A program made the translations under genes and the position numbers. From positions 2,273,615 to 2,337,614 of the forward strand of contig NZ_LR026978.1 in the NCBI RefSeq assembly GCF_900604315.1: DNA of 64,000 bases, written 5' to 3'. The notes beneath the pieces were generated by a model. The model worked only from the letters and a program-made list of their open reading frames with translations. It was not told the DNA's origin and ran no database searches. Source of the stretch: [Erwinia] mediterraneensis. Lineage in GTDB: Bacteria; Pseudomonadota; Gammaproteobacteria; Enterobacterales; Enterobacteriaceae. Positions within the stretch are counted from its first letter, which is position 1. Every line of letters begins with the position of its first letter. Shown here piece after piece: positions 18,618 through 28,509 of this stretch.

Positions 18618-20159
18618 ATGCAACGCCGCCAATTTCTGAAACTGACCGCTGCCCTGAGCGCAGCAGGTGCTTTGCCACTCTGGAGCCGCTCCTTACTGGC
18701 CGCCTCCCGCCCATTGCTGCCGGTACCCTCGCGGCTGGAGCCCGATGCGCGCGGCCACTATAACCTGACGGCAATGAGCGGCAGCACGCAATGGCAGGGA
18801 AAAAGCGTCGTCACCTGGGGCTATAACGGCGCGCTGTATGGTCCGACCCTGATGCTGGAACGCGGCAAGGCGGTCACGGTCAATATTCATAACCGCCTGC
18901 CGGAGGCCACCACCGTACACTGGCACGGGCTGGAGGTGCCGGGTGAGGTGGATGGCGGGCCCCAGGCGCGCATTGAGGCCGGGGCCTCGCGCCAGGTGAC
19001 TTTTACCCCCGACCAGCCCGCCGCCACCTGCTGGTATCATCCACATCTGCATGGCCATACCGGCTATCAGGTGGCGCAGGGGCTGGCGGGATTGATCGTA
19101 TTAAAGGATGAGGCTTCCGGGAAGCTGTTACTGCCTACCCAGTGGGGTGAGGATGACGTACCGCTGATCTTTCAGGATAAGCAGCTCAGTGCGGATGGCA
19201 GCCGTATTGACTATCAGCTCGACGTCATGCGCGCGGCGGTGGGCTGGTTTGGCGACATGATGCTGACCAACGGCGTGCAGTATCCGCAACATGCCGTGCC
19301 GCGCGGCTGGCTACGCCTGCGCCTGCTGAATGGCTGCAACGCCCGTTCGTTACATATCGCCGCCAGCGATCAGCGCCCGCTGTATGTGATTGCCAGCGAT
19401 GGCGGCTTGCTGGCAGAGCCGGTGCAGGTCGCGTCGCTGCCGCTGCTGCCGGGCGAACGTTTTGAAATTATGGTTGATACCAAAAACGGCAAGCCTTTCG
19501 ATCTGGTGACGCTACCGGTTGAGCAGGCGGGCATGACGCTGGCGCCTTTTGACCGGCCCTTACCGCTGCTGCAGATTCTGCCGCTGAGCGTGCAGGCCAG
19601 CGCCACCTTACCTGACACTCTGGCCAGCTTGCCCGCGCTGCCCGCGACCACAGGGCTGAACAGCCGCTGGCTGCAGCTGATGATGGATCCACAGCTGGAT
19701 CAGCAGGGGATGCAGGCTCTGATGCAGCGCTATGGGCATCAGGCAATGGGCAAGATGAAAATGCACCATGGCATGGACATGGCGCATCAGGGGCACGGTG
19801 AGCGGGCTTACGATTTTCATCATGGTAATAAGATCAACGGTCAGCCGTTCAATATGACAAAACCGATGTTCAATGTTGCGCCCAATACCCTTGAGAAATG
19901 GACCATCTCCGGCGAGGGTGATGAGATGTTGCATCCTTTCCATATCCACGGCACACAGTTCCGGATTCTGTCAGAAAACGGCAAGCCTCCGGCACCGCAC
20001 CGCCAGGGCTGGAAAGATATAGTGAATGTCGACGGCTGGCGCAGTGAAGTGCTGGTACGCTTTGCGCACCCGGCCAGCGCCGAACATGCCTATATGGCCC
20101 ATTGTCATCTGCTGGAACACGAAGATACCGGCATGATGCTGGGTTTCAGCGTCGGGTAA
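18618..20159 (+). CDS. cueO: Multicopper oxidase CueO
   Basis: Periplasmic cuprous oxidase that protects against copper. The 513-residue precursor begins with a twin-arginine signal (RRQFLKL) ending near SLLAAS, for Tat export in folded form. Copper ligands are in HWHG (about 100), [17 protein letters not shown] and the final [13 protein letters not shown], covering type 1, 2 and 3 sites. A Met/His-rich stretch ([18 protein letters not shown], about 375-395) is the extra copper-binding region of CueO, shorter than in E. coli. ATG 18618 has AAGGA upstream. The promoter is of CueR type. It converges with the downstream PLP enzyme gene only three bases past its stop. Confidence 0.96.
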   Translation: MQRRQFLKLTAALSAAGALPLWSRSLLAASRPLLPVPSRLEPDARGHYNLTAMSGSTQWQGKSVVTWGYNGALYGPTLMLERGKAVTVNIHNRLPEATTVHWHGLEVPGEVDGGPQARIEAGASRQVTFTPDQPAATCWYHPHLHGHTGYQVAQGLAGLIVLKDEASGKLLLPTQWGEDDVPLIFQDKQLSADGSRIDYQLDVMRAAVGWFGDMMLTNGVQYPQHAVPRGWLRLRLLNGCNARSLHIAASDQRPLYVIASDGGLLAEPVQVASLPLLPGERFEIMVDTKNGKPFDLVTLPVEQAGMTLAPFDRPLPLLQILPLSVQASATLPDTLASLPALPATTGLNSRWLQLMMDPQLDQQGMQALMQRYGHQAMGKMKMHHGMDMAHQGHGERAYDFHHGNKINGQPFNMTKPMFNVAPNTLEKWTISGEGDEMLHPFHIHGTQFRILSENGKPPAPHRQGWKDIVNVDGWRSEVLVRFAHPASAEHAYMAHCHLLEHEDTGMMLGFSVG

Positions 20160-20162
20160 TCC

Positions 20163-21446
20163 TCACGCCTGTTCAAGCGCCAGGCGAATATCTTCAATCA
20201 GGTCGCCAGCGTTCTCGATGCCGATCGACAGACGAATAGTAGCATCACTGATGCCGATACGCTGGCGCACCTCGAGCGGCACGCCTGAATGGGTGGTGCT
20301 GGCCGGGTGGCTGGCCAGCGATTCCGTCCCGCCCAGGCTCACCGCCAGCTTAAACAGCGACAGCGCATTCAAAAAGCGAAACGCGGCGTCCTGACCGCCC
20401 TGAATATCGAAGGAGAAGGTGGAGCCTGCCCCCTGACACTGGCTGGCAAAGGTCTGGCCTGCCGGACTCTCTTTATCCAGGAAGGAAAGCCAGTGTAGCT
20501 TTGCCACTTTTTCATGGTTACGCAAAAAGGCCGCGACCTCTTCGGCATTGTGCCAGGCCTTCTCCATGCGCAGCGACAGGGTTTCCAGAGAACGGCCAAT
20601 CATCCAGCTTGAATGCGGGTCGAGTTGGGTGCCAATAGCGCTGCGCAGCGCACGGATCTGCGTCATCACCGCTTTGCTGCCCATGGCGGCGCCGGCAATA
20701 AGATCGGAATGCCCGCTGACATATTTGGTCAGCGAGTAGAGCGAGATATCGGCGCCCTGCGCCAGCGGACGCTGAAACAGCGGACCGAGCAGGGTATTGT
20801 CGCAGGCAACCAGCGGGCGCGATCCCTGCAGCTGGCCGATCTCATCCGCCACTCGCGCCATCAGGGCGATATTCACCAGGCTGTTGGTCGGGTTGGCTGG
20901 CGTTTCCACCAGCAGTAACGCCACCCGGCCCAGCGCCATGGCGCGCTGCGCGGCATCGCGCACTTTCTCTTCGTCATTGCCGTCGCTGAAGCCCACCGCC
21001 TGAATCGACAGATTATGGAATGTTTTACTCAGCAGGGTTTCCGTGCCGCCATACAGCGGCTGTGAGTGCAGGATCACCTCGCCGGGGCGGACAAAGGTCA
21101 GCAGGGTCGTGGAAATGGCCGACATGCCGGAAGAGAAAAGCGCACAGCTTTCCGCCCCTTCATAAATCGCCAGGCGATCCTCAACAATTTCACTGTTGGG
21201 GTGATTAAAACGCGAGTAGACCAGCCCGCCGCCTTTGCCTTCCGGCGGCTCGCGGCGACCGGCGACATAATCGAAAAAGTCGCGTCCCTCTTCCGCGCTG
21301 TTAAACACGAAGGTGGAGGTGAGAAAGACCGGTGGCTTGACCGCGCCTTCCGACAGTTTTGGATCATAACCGTAGTTCAGCATCTGGGTTTCCGGATGCA
21401 ATGCACGGCCGCCGATATGCGTTTTCTTATGGGAGGAAGCGGGCAT
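20163..21446 (-). CDS. Cystathionine gamma-synthase / Met gamma-lyase family PLP enzyme
   Basis: A cytoplasmic PLP enzyme of 427 residues in the Cys/Met metabolism family (MetB, MetC, MdeA, MetY). The PLP lysine is in [10 protein letters not shown], and the phosphate loop [10 protein letters not shown] and the conserved [15 protein letters not shown] are present. The insert [11 protein letters not shown] after residue 60 is unusual for MetB, so it is probably a separate subgroup with gamma-lyase or sulfhydrylase activity; the reaction cannot be fixed from sequence. No MetJ box is visible upstream. It is monocistronic, with 245 bases separating it from the MFS gene on the same strand. E. coli has gcd in this interval. 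Confidence 0.85.
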   Translation of the reverse strand: MPASSHKKTHIGGRALHPETQMLNYGYDPKLSEGAVKPPVFLTSTFVFNSAEEGRDFFDYVAGRREPPEGKGGGLVYSRFNHPNSEIVEDRLAIYEGAESCALFSSGMSAISTTLLTFVRPGEVILHSQPLYGGTETLLSKTFHNLSIQAVGFSDGNDEEKVRDAAQRAMALGRVALLLVETPANPTNSLVNIALMARVADEIGQLQGSRPLVACDNTLLGPLFQRPLAQGADISLYSLTKYVSGHSDLIAGAAMGSKAVMTQIRALRSAIGTQLDPHSSWMIGRSLETLSLRMEKAWHNAEEVAAFLRNHEKVAKLHWLSFLDKESPAGQTFASQCQGAGSTFSFDIQGGQDAAFRFLNALSLFKLAVSLGGTESLASHPASTTHSGVPLEVRQRIGISDATIRLSIGIENAGDLIEDIRLALEQA

Positions 21447-21691
21447 GAAATCTCCTGTCTGCAGAGCAAAATGAATAACAATAAGTTAAGCGTAAATTAA
21501 CACGAGGCAGATCGCGCGGAGAAGGACGCAAAAGTTCTATGCTTAAAACAAAAATTAAAATGATCGGTCGGGAAAAATATTCATTGTAGATGATTTAACT
21601 GCATTGATTTTATAATTTCGATGATTTGTCTGCAAAAAGGGAAAGTACTGACATGTCAGTTGCCGGGGGCGGGTTAGCCCCCGGCGCCTGA

Positions 21692-22948
21692 TTAGCTGTG
21701 TTGCCGGATAAAACGGCGACGCCAGGGCTTCAGCACCCACAGCGCCAGAATGGCACTGAGGATATCCAGCGTAATCGCCGTGCCGAATACCGGGCCCCAG
21801 TTGTGGGTATGCTGATAGAGCAGGGCGGCGAAGGGGCCACCCAGCACTGAGCCAATGCCCTGAGAGATATACAGCCAGCCATAGTTGCTGGTGGCGTACT
21901 GTGCGCCAAAGGTATCGGTCAGCGTGGCCGGAAACAGAGAAAAAATCTCGCCCCAGCCAAAAAACACCACGCCGGACAGCAGGACGAAGAGTAACGGATC
22001 GTCGCGACACATCAGCCACAACGCCATGGCGCAGCCTTCCAGCCCGAAGGCGATAAACATCATGTTTTCGCGGCCGATTTTATCCGAAATCAAACCGCAC
22101 ACCGGACGCGTCACGCCATTCATGATCCTGTCAATGCTCAGGGCCAGCGGCAGGGCAGCCATGCCGAACAGGGTCACGGAGGTGATGCCAAAATCCTCTG
22201 CAAAAATCGCCATTTGCGAAGTAACCATCAGGCCTGAGGTCGACATCATCGTCATCATCAGAAACATCAGCCAGAACAGCGGCTGGCGCAGCATCTCGCC
22301 GGGCCTGAACTGGCGTCCGCTGATCTGCTGCGCTGCCGGAGCCGGTGTGGTCTGTGCAGAAGGCGGTGTACGCAACCCCTGACTGGCGAGGAAGCCGATG
22401 GCGGCCAGCAATAAGCCGAACTGCCAGAGGGTAGTTTCCAGCCCCTGAGTTTGCAGAGAATGACTGATCGGGAAGGTAGTCAGCACCGCGCCCATGCCAT
22501 AACCCGCCGCCACCATGCCCGCAGCAAAACCGCGTTTATGGGGAAACCAGCGCACCATCAGACCCACGACGCCGACATAAACAATGCCGGTTCCCAGGCC
22601 GCCCAGCACGCCATAGCAGATCCAGAGCGAGGTCAGCGTACTGGCGGACGCGGCCAATACCCAGCTGAAGCCCGCCAGCAACGTGCCGATTGAGATCAGG
22701 CGGCGCGGGCCATAGCGATCGATAAGTTTCCCCTGAAACGGAGAAAAAAATGTCTGCAGCACTATCAGCAGGGAAAAGGTGAGCTGGATTTCCGCCAGCG
22801 GCACATCGAGTTTATCCATCAGCGGGCGGGTAAAAAGCGTCCAGACATATTGCGGACTGGAAATCGCGCCCATACAGATGAGGCCCAGCAGCATTTGCTG
22901 CCATCTTTTCGTGCCGCTTGCGCTGCCTGTCAGGGTAATGTCGCTCAT
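21692..22948 (-). CDS. MFS transporter, oxalate/formate antiporter (OxlT)-like
   Basis: An inner-membrane carrier of 418 residues with about twelve membrane segments. The major facilitator loop motif is GKLIDRYGPRR after segment 2, and the second half has ISDKIGRENMM. Overall it resembles the OxlT/YhjX subgroup, which carries small carboxylates such as oxalate, formate or pyruvate; the substrate here is unknown. The open frame runs upstream to 23062, but ATG 22948 (MSDITLTGSASG) with GAGAG before it starts just ahead of the first membrane helix and is preferred. No obvious partner gene for oxalate breakdown is present. Confidence 0.82.
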   Translation of the reverse strand: MSDITLTGSASGTKRWQQMLLGLICMGAISSPQYVWTLFTRPLMDKLDVPLAEIQLTFSLLIVLQTFFSPFQGKLIDRYGPRRLISIGTLLAGFSWVLAASASTLTSLWICYGVLGGLGTGIVYVGVVGLMVRWFPHKRGFAAGMVAAGYGMGAVLTTFPISHSLQTQGLETTLWQFGLLLAAIGFLASQGLRTPPSAQTTPAPAAQQISGRQFRPGEMLRQPLFWLMFLMMTMMSTSGLMVTSQMAIFAEDFGITSVTLFGMAALPLALSIDRIMNGVTRPVCGLISDKIGRENMMFIAFGLEGCAMALWLMCRDDPLLFVLLSGVVFFGWGEIFSLFPATLTDTFGAQYATSNYGWLYISQGIGSVLGGPFAALLYQHTHNWGPVFGTAITLDILSAILALWVLKPWRRRFIRQHS

Positions 22949-23369
22949 GGCGTGCTCTCGCTTTATCAGATACAAGTCCTGACAGGAGAAGCAGGATGCG
23001 TGCCAGAATCGTCTGAGCCGGGCCAGGCGGCGCTGGCGCGGCGAAAGGAAATCACGCTGCACCAGAAGGAGGCAGTACAGGCACCTTTTTATAAGGCGCG
23101 ATCACCTTTGTCGGGCAGGATGTGTGCCTGCAGGCAGGGTACGACGGCAGGTATCAGGGTGAATGTCTGGCGCGAAAGCGCGCGCTGCCGGGAAGCTTAT
23201 CTGGATGATACCGGGTTGAGGCGCTGTTATAATGCCCGCGTTGTGCTCGTGCTGGAAGCGGTGCGCGGCTCTGCAAACTCATGCATTTCAATCGGGGTAG
23301 CAATCACTGCAGGGTATATTCCGGTTGGTTTGTCTCTTTTCTGCTTTAAAAATAGTTGGTTGTGTTTTT
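22949..23369. other. Divergent intergenic region with hpt promoter
   Basis: The 421 bases between the MFS gene and hpt contain an extended -10 element, TG-T-TATAAT, at 23225-23233, a likely promoter for hpt with a leader of about 130 bases. No good -35 was found, as is usual for extended -10 promoters. Near 23090 the minus strand has an A/T block that may belong to the MFS promoter. No other gene or repeat seen. Confidence 0.55.
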
Positions 23370-23900
23370 ATGAAACATATCGTTGAAGTGATGATCGCTC
23401 AAGAGACGATCGCTTCCCGCATTGCCGAGCTGGGCAAAGAGATCACCGAACAGTACCGTGACAGCGGCAGCGAAATGGTGCTGGTCGGTTTGCTGCGTGG
23501 TTCCTTTATGTTTATGGCCGATCTCTGTCGCACCATTGATGTGCCCCATGAAGTCGATTTTATGACCGCCTCCAGCTATGGCAGCGGCATGTCCAGCACC
23601 CGTGATGTCAAAATTCTCAAGGATCTGGATGAAGATATTCGCGGCAAGGATGTGCTGATCGTGGAAGATATCATCGACTCAGGCAATACGCTGAGCAAGG
23701 TACGCGAAATCCTGCAGTTGCGTCAGCCGAAGTCGCTGGCGATCTGTACGCTGCTGGATAAGCCGGAACGGCGTGAAGTGGATGTCACTGTGGAATATGT
23801 CGGCTTTACGATTCCCGACGAATTTGTCGTTGGATACGGCATCGACTACGCTCAACGCTATCGTCATCTGCCGTATATCGGCAAAGTCGTACCGCTCTGA
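23370..23900 (+). CDS. hpt: Hypoxanthine phosphoribosyltransferase
   Basis: Purine-salvage enzyme that converts hypoxanthine (and guanine weakly) plus PRPP to the nucleotide. The 176 residues include the PRPP-binding loop [14 protein letters not shown], the SSYGSGM flexible loop, and [17 protein letters not shown] in the base-binding region. An upstream in-frame ATG at 23325 exists, but ATG 23370 gives MKHIVEVMI as in E. coli. The Shine-Dalgarno is poor (GGTTGTG). As in E. coli, the gene stands between the cueO region and can, which lies convergently 61 bases downstream. It ends a few residues earlier than the E. coli protein. Confidence 0.96.
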   Translation: MKHIVEVMIAQETIASRIAELGKEITEQYRDSGSEMVLVGLLRGSFMFMADLCRTIDVPHEVDFMTASSYGSGMSSTRDVKILKDLDEDIRGKDVLIVEDIIDSGNTLSKVREILQLRQPKSLAICTLLDKPERREVDVTVEYVGFTIPDEFVVGYGIDYAQRYRHLPYIGKVVPL

Positions 23901-23961
23901 TCGGGGAATACCCGCTATTCCAGGCCGGCACGACCGGCCTGGTGGCTGATGTTCAGTGCGG

Positions 23962-24624
23962 TTAGCGATGACTTTCCGGGCTGACCAGCACGTTACTCAT
24001 ACCGTGACGATAACGCTGCTCCAGAATTTCGCGGCTGGAAGAGGTAACTTCCAGATCGCGCAGACAGCCGTCATGGATGCCGTACACCCAGCCATGCAGG
24101 GTCACTTTCTGTCCGCGCTTCCAGGCTGACTGCATAATGGTTGAATGGCCGAGGTTATACACCTGCTCTACCACATTGATCTCGCACAGCTTATCAAAAC
24201 GTTTTTCCTCGGGCAGGTTGCCCAGCAGGGAGCTGTGTTTGTACCAGAGATCGCGGATGTGCAGCAGCCAGTTGTTGATCAGACCCAGTTCCGGGTTCTC
24301 TATCGCCGCCTGCACACCACCGCAGCCGTAGTGACCGCAAATGATGATATGTTCGACCTGCAGCACATCTACCGCATACTGGACGACAGAAAGGCAGTTA
24401 AGATCGGTATGGATGACGAGGTTGGCAACGTTGCGATGAACAAAGAGTTCGCCGGGTTCCAGCCCTGTGAGGCGCTCTGCGGGAACGCGGCTGTCTGAAC
24501 AGCCAATCCAGAGAAAACGGGGTTTTTGCGCCAGCGCCAGGCGCTCAAAAAAACCGGGATCTTCTTCAACCAGCAATTTGGACCATGCACGGTTATTACT
24601 GATGAGTCTTTCAATTTCTTTCAT
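23962..24624 (-). CDS. can: Beta-class carbonic anhydrase
   Basis: Zinc enzyme interconverting CO2 and bicarbonate, essential for bicarbonate supply to carboxylases in air. The 220 residues contain Cys42-x-Asp44-x-Arg46 (CSDSR) and HYGC (His98, Cys101); Cys42, His98 and Cys101 bind zinc, and Asp44 is the gating ligand typical of this class. ATG 24624 ([11 protein letters not shown]) gives the E. coli length and is preferred to an upstream in-frame ATG at 24672. A sigma-70 promoter lies upstream at 24661-24688 on the minus strand. It is divergent from yadGH. Confidence 0.97.
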   Translation of the reverse strand: MKEIERLISNNRAWSKLLVEEDPGFFERLALAQKPRFLWIGCSDSRVPAERLTGLEPGELFVHRNVANLVIHTDLNCLSVVQYAVDVLQVEHIIICGHYGCGGVQAAIENPELGLINNWLLHIRDLWYKHSSLLGNLPEEKRFDKLCEINVVEQVYNLGHSTIMQSAWKRGQKVTLHGWVYGIHDGCLRDLEVTSSSREILEQRYRHGMSNVLVSPESHR

Positions 24625-24660
24625 CGGGGTGACCTGTAATACGTCGAAATGCGTTGCTGT

Positions 24661-24688
24661 ACTATAGGACAACGCCAGGTAATTTCAA
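24661..24688 (-). promoter_or_regulatory. Candidate can promoter
   Basis: Read on the minus strand, TTGAAA (24688-24683) and TATAGT (24666-24661) are 16 bases apart. This places transcription start about 30-35 bases before the can ATG. Confidence 0.6.
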
Positions 24689-24728
24689 TGGTTAAACCAA
24701 TGCAATCAAAACAGGGTATGGATTCTCT

Positions 24729-25655
24729 ATGACTTATGCACTTGAGCTTTCCCGGCTAACAAAGACTTATCCCGGCGGCGTGCAGGCGCTTAAAGGAATC
24801 GATCTGAATGTTGAGGCGGGTGATTTTTACGCGCTACTGGGGCCAAACGGGGCTGGAAAATCGACCACTATCGGTATCATCAGCTCACTGGTGAACAAAT
24901 CGGCTGGCAGTGTGCGGGTTTTCGGTTATGACCTGGCAAAAGATGTGGTTAACGCCAAACGCCAGCTCGGTCTGGTGCCGCAGGAGTTTAACTTTAACCC
25001 TTTTGAAACCGTACAGCAGATTGTGGTTAACCAGGCTGGCTACTACGGCGTTGAGCGCCGTGAAGCGGTTATTCGCGCGGAGAAATATCTCAGGCAGCTC
25101 GACCTGTGGGAGAAGCGCAATGAACGCGCCCGTATGCTTTCTGGTGGCATGAAGCGTCGCCTGATGATTGCGCGTGCGCTGATGCATGAGCCCAAGCTGC
25201 TGATTCTGGATGAACCCACCGCCGGGGTAGATATCGAGCTGCGGCGCTCAATGTGGGTGTTCCTCAAGGAGCTGAACGCCAGAGGCACCACCATTATCCT
25301 GACCACACACTATCTGGAGGAGGCGGAGATGCTGTGCCGCAATATCGGCATTATCCAGAGCGGTGAGCTGGTTGAAAACACCTCCATGAAAGGGCTGCTG
25401 GCGAAGCTGAAATCGGAAACCTTTATTCTGGACCTGGCGCCGCGCAGTCCGCTGCCCATGCTGGAAGGCTTCCAGTATCGTCTGGTGGATACCTCCACGC
25501 TGGAAGTAGAAGTGATGCGTGAACAGGGGTTGAACAGTGTGTTCAGCCAGTTAAGCGCGCAGGGGATTCAGGTACTGAGTATGCGTAATAAAGCAAACCG
25601 GCTGGAGGAGTTGTTTGTCAGCCTGGTGCAGGGAAAAACAGGAGTAAAAGCATGA
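24729..25655 (+). CDS. yadG: ABC-2 type exporter ATP-binding protein YadG
   Basis: The ATPase of a two-gene ABC exporter, 308 residues. Walker A is GPNGAGKST (about 39-47), the signature LSGGMKRR (about 138-145) and Walker B LLILDEPTAGVD (about 155-166), followed by the switch His in TTHYLEE. The C-terminal 90 residues are the accessory domain typical of DrrA-like drug or polysaccharide exporter ATPases. Its stop overlaps the start of yadH (ATGA), so the two are translated together. The substrate is unknown; the pair is conserved beside can in E. coli. Confidence 0.95.
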   Translation: MTYALELSRLTKTYPGGVQALKGIDLNVEAGDFYALLGPNGAGKSTTIGIISSLVNKSAGSVRVFGYDLAKDVVNAKRQLGLVPQEFNFNPFETVQQIVVNQAGYYGVERREAVIRAEKYLRQLDLWEKRNERARMLSGGMKRRLMIARALMHEPKLLILDEPTAGVDIELRRSMWVFLKELNARGTTIILTTHYLEEAEMLCRNIGIIQSGELVENTSMKGLLAKLKSETFILDLAPRSPLPMLEGFQYRLVDTSTLEVEVMREQGLNSVFSQLSAQGIQVLSMRNKANRLEELFVSLVQGKTGVKA

Positions 25656-26422
25656 CACATTTGTACTGGGTGGCGCTGAAAAGTATCTGGACCAAAGAGG
25701 TTAACCGTTTTGCCCGTATCTGGGTGCAGACGCTGGTGCCGCCGGTGATCACCATGACGCTCTATTTTATCATCTTCGGCAATCTGATTGGCTCGCGTAT
25801 CGGTGATATGCACGGTTTCAGCTACATGCAATTTATCGTGCCGGGTCTGATTATGATGTCAGTGATTACCAATGCTTATGCGAATGTCGCCTCCTCCTTT
25901 TTCAGCGCCAAGTTCCAGCGCAACATTGAAGAGCTGCTGGTCGCGCCGGTACCGACCCATGTCATTATTGCAGGTTATGTTGGGGGTGGGGTAGCGCGCG
26001 GCATCTGCGTCGGCATTCTGGTCACCGCGGTATCGCTGTTTTTCGTGCCCTTCCATGTGCACTCCTGGAGCATGGTGGCGATCACGCTGCTGCTCACTGC
26101 CATTCTCTTCTCGCTGGCGGGGCTGCTGAATGCGGTATTCGCCCGCACCTTTGACGATATCAGCCTGATCCCGACGTTTGTGTTAACGCCGTTAACCTAC
26201 CTGGGGGGGGTCTTTTATTCGCTGACGCTGCTGCCTCCGTTCTGGCAGGACGTTTCGAAGCTGAACCCTATCGTCTATATGATCAGTGGTTTCCGCTTTG
26301 GTTTTCTTGGCATCAACGATGTCCCGCTGGTGTTTACTCTGTCGGTTCTGATCGCCTTTATTGTGGTGTTTTATCTGCTGGCCTGGATATTGATTCAGCG
26401 TGGCAGAGGATTACGCAGCTAG
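25652..26422 (+). CDS. yadH: ABC-2 type exporter permease YadH
   Basis: Inner-membrane permease partner of YadG, 256 residues with about six membrane segments, of the ABC-2 family. The conserved helix-loop region around LTPLTYLGGVFYSLTLLP and the following LNPIVYMISGFRFGFLG is visible. The start overlaps the yadG stop by four bases. A good intrinsic terminator follows 25 bases after its stop. The transported substrate is not known for this pair. Confidence 0.95.
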   Translation: MTHLYWVALKSIWTKEVNRFARIWVQTLVPPVITMTLYFIIFGNLIGSRIGDMHGFSYMQFIVPGLIMMSVITNAYANVASSFFSAKFQRNIEELLVAPVPTHVIIAGYVGGGVARGICVGILVTAVSLFFVPFHVHSWSMVAITLLLTAILFSLAGLLNAVFARTFDDISLIPTFVLTPLTYLGGVFYSLTLLPPFWQDVSKLNPIVYMISGFRFGFLGINDVPLVFTLSVLIAFIVVFYLLAWILIQRGRGLRS

Positions 26423-26447
26423 TTGCTCCTTAATGTTAAGCTTTTAT

Positions 26448-26475
26448 AAATGCAGCCTGAGGCTGCATTTTTTTT
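26448..26475 (+). terminator. Rho-independent terminator of yadGH
   Basis: AAATGCAGCC pairs with GGCTGCATTT around TGA, and TTTTT follows. A strong intrinsic terminator. Confidence 0.93.
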
Positions 26476-26986
26476 CTCAGACTTTGATTTTTCTGTAATT
26501 GAACGCTTTCTTGTTATATTTTTCAGAGTTCGCCCCGCTAACATATATTAATTCTGGTTAATTATATGATGCTCAGGGCTGGCAGGGATAAGCAGTAATT
26601 AAGCTTTTAAACAGATTAAAACAACATTAAAAAAGAGCGTTCGTTGCCGGCAATTAACATGAGATATATCTTAATACCACGCTTCTCTTATTCTGAAACT
26701 AACTGATAACTGCAGGAAATAATCAGTATACTCTTAATTTATTTCCGCCATATTTCAACTCAAGCCGGGCTGTGTATAATCACCTCAGCTCGTAATTACT
26801 GCATTCTTCAGGTAGAACCATTGCCTTTAAAAGGCCATTCAGATGCCTTGCTTTTAGCCTTTGCCATGGCTGGTGCCTTTGTGCCCGTTAGCCAGCAGAA
26901 GCGCATTTATTACTCTTAATTTTAATTAGAATGTGCTGCTCGCTATAAAAGGATAATACCTTGCCAGCGGCACCGGGGATGTCAAT
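26476..26986 (+). other. AT-rich intergenic region and long leader before acyltransferase gene
   Basis: About 510 bases of notably AT-rich DNA without a coding frame. A TATAAT with upstream TG lies at 26772-26780 and would give a leader of about 200 bases before the acyltransferase start. The leader has a small hairpin, GCCTTT-AA-AAGGC, and a GCCTTTGCC/GTGCCTTTGTGCCC repeat. No ops/JUMPstart element or known riboswitch was recognised. Such DNA is typically H-NS-bound, which is inference. Confidence 0.45.
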
Positions 26987-28003
26987 ATGAACAGAATTAC
27001 CTGGATCGATAATCTGCGTGGATTAAGTATACTCGCGGTTATTTTTTTACATTGTACTATCGCGGTAAACAATAATGCCGGGCATTTCACCTTAATGAGC
27101 AGTCTGGTGAATGAAGCGCTGGCTCCGATACGTCTGGGGCTGATGTTTTTTGTTTCCGGCCTGTTTGTGGAAGCGGGACTGAGTAAAGGTCGGCGGGTGT
27201 TTATTGAGAATAAAGTCAAAAGTATTCTCTATCCTTTCGCCATATGGGTCATCATTTACGCGGGTCTGAAAATCGTTTTCAGCTCGATGTCAAATACGCC
27301 GCAGTCGCCTGCCAACATACTGTTAATGCACCTCACCGGCGGAGGCGACATTACCTGGTTTCTGCATTCGCTCTTTCTCTTTTTTATTGTCATTCTGGCC
27401 GTGCGACGCCTGCCTTTTTATCTGGTGTTTTTTAGCTGTATGATCGCCAGCGCGACATTGCCTGCGATCCCTGATAACACACTTTTCTCCAGCTTCGATA
27501 ATCACCACATCAATAAATCGCTTTATCTGTTTGTCTTCTTTTATCTCGGCGATCTTCTGGTGCGCATGAAGGTGGATATTCCGCAACTGGTGAATAAAAC
27601 GGGCGTGCTGATGGTGTCCCTGCTGAGTTTTGTGCTGCTCTTCTGCCTGAATATGATGATGACGCAGCATCTGCCGCAGCCGCTGCTGTCTCCGCTGGCG
27701 CTGCTTTCCATCCCGCTGTTTATCTGGATAGCGCTGCATCTGAAGATGAGCATGGCGTACTACGTGGGGGTGAATTCGATAGTGTTCTTTCTGTCCCATT
27801 ATCTGGCGATTCAGTTCTTTGCCAAGCTGGTTAAGTTTGGCGGAACCTCGCTCTGGGTCAACGATGTGAAATTCTTACTGGCGTTTGTGTTTGCTCTGTC
27901 GCTGCCCTGGGCGCTCTGCCTGTTGCGTGAACGCGGGATGTTTAACTTCCTGTTTACGCTGAAAAAACCGCGAAAAACGCCAGCCACTCAGCCTCTGGGG
28001 TAA
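26987..28003 (+). CDS. Acyltransferase-3 family membrane protein
   Basis: An integral inner-membrane protein of 338 residues with about ten membrane segments, of the acyltransferase-3 family whose members O-acetylate or succinylate surface glycans. The family opening is clear in RITWIDNLRGLSILAVIFLH, which includes the conserved Arg before the first helix and the His of helix 1. GLMFFVSGLF and the RRVFIENKVKSILYPF loop follow. No SGNH domain is fused to it. It stands alone between yadH and panD where E. coli has yadI and yadE, and no glycan-synthesis genes adjoin it, so its substrate is unknown. A low-GC upstream region suggests acquisition. Confidence 0.85.
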   Translation: MNRITWIDNLRGLSILAVIFLHCTIAVNNNAGHFTLMSSLVNEALAPIRLGLMFFVSGLFVEAGLSKGRRVFIENKVKSILYPFAIWVIIYAGLKIVFSSMSNTPQSPANILLMHLTGGGDITWFLHSLFLFFIVILAVRRLPFYLVFFSCMIASATLPAIPDNTLFSSFDNHHINKSLYLFVFFYLGDLLVRMKVDIPQLVNKTGVLMVSLLSFVLLFCLNMMMTQHLPQPLLSPLALLSIPLFIWIALHLKMSMAYYVGVNSIVFFLSHYLAIQFFAKLVKFGGTSLWVNDVKFLLAFVFALSLPWALCLLRERGMFNFLFTLKKPRKTPATQPLG

Positions 28004-28020
28004 CTTTCCCGCTGCGGCGA

Positions 28021-28043
28021 CGGCTCGGGCAATGCCCGAGCCG
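28021..28043. terminator. Hairpin between convergent acyltransferase and panD genes
   Basis: CGGCTCGGGC pairs perfectly with GCCCGAGCCG around AAT. T-runs are weak on both sides, so termination may be partial; it lies between two convergent genes. Confidence 0.65.
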
Positions 28044-28076
28044 TACTTTGCCCGTCCCGGCGCAGAAAAAGGATCT

Positions 28077-28457
28077 TCAGGCGACCTGGACCGGCACGGC
28101 TTTAGCCAGGCGCTTTATCTCATTTTCGCCTTCAAAATAGGCGACTCGCGGTTGCCACAGGCGCGCTTTTTCCTCTTCCATCTGCACGTAAGAGCAGATA
28201 ATCAGGATATCGGCGACACAGGCGAGGCGGGCAGCCGCGCCATTCACCGAGATGATTTTCGAGCCCCGTTCGGCGGCAATGGCATAGGTGGAGAAACGCT
28301 GGCCGTTGGTCACGTTATAGATATCGATGGCCTCATATTCCAGAATACCGGCGGCATCAAGAAAGTCCTGATCAATGGCGCAGGAACCTTCATAGTGCAA
28401 ATCCGCCTGGGTCACTTTGACGCGATGCAGTTTGCCTTGCAACATGGTGCGTATCAT
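28077..28457 (-). CDS. panD: Aspartate 1-decarboxylase proenzyme
   Basis: Makes beta-alanine from aspartate for pantothenate synthesis. The 126-residue proenzyme self-cleaves at Gly24-Ser25 (HYEGSCAID) to form the pyruvoyl cofactor. [20 protein letters not shown] at the start and NGAAARLA (about 72-79) are conserved. It lies 52 bases after panC on the same strand. In E. coli yadD separates the two; here they are adjacent. Maturation in this family needs PanZ (PanM), which is encoded elsewhere. Confidence 0.97.
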   Translation of the reverse strand: MIRTMLQGKLHRVKVTQADLHYEGSCAIDQDFLDAAGILEYEAIDIYNVTNGQRFSTYAIAAERGSKIISVNGAAARLACVADILIICSYVQMEEEKARLWQPRVAYFEGENEIKRLAKAVPVQVA

Positions 28458-28509
28458 AAAGTTATCGCCTTGTTCTGCTGCTGAAAAAACGATCCACAGT
28501 ATCCACAGG

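Noticed and set aside
26820-26900. Possible JUMPstart/ops element before the acyltransferase gene
   Set aside because: The GGCGGTAG core is absent; only GCCTTT-rich repeats are present.
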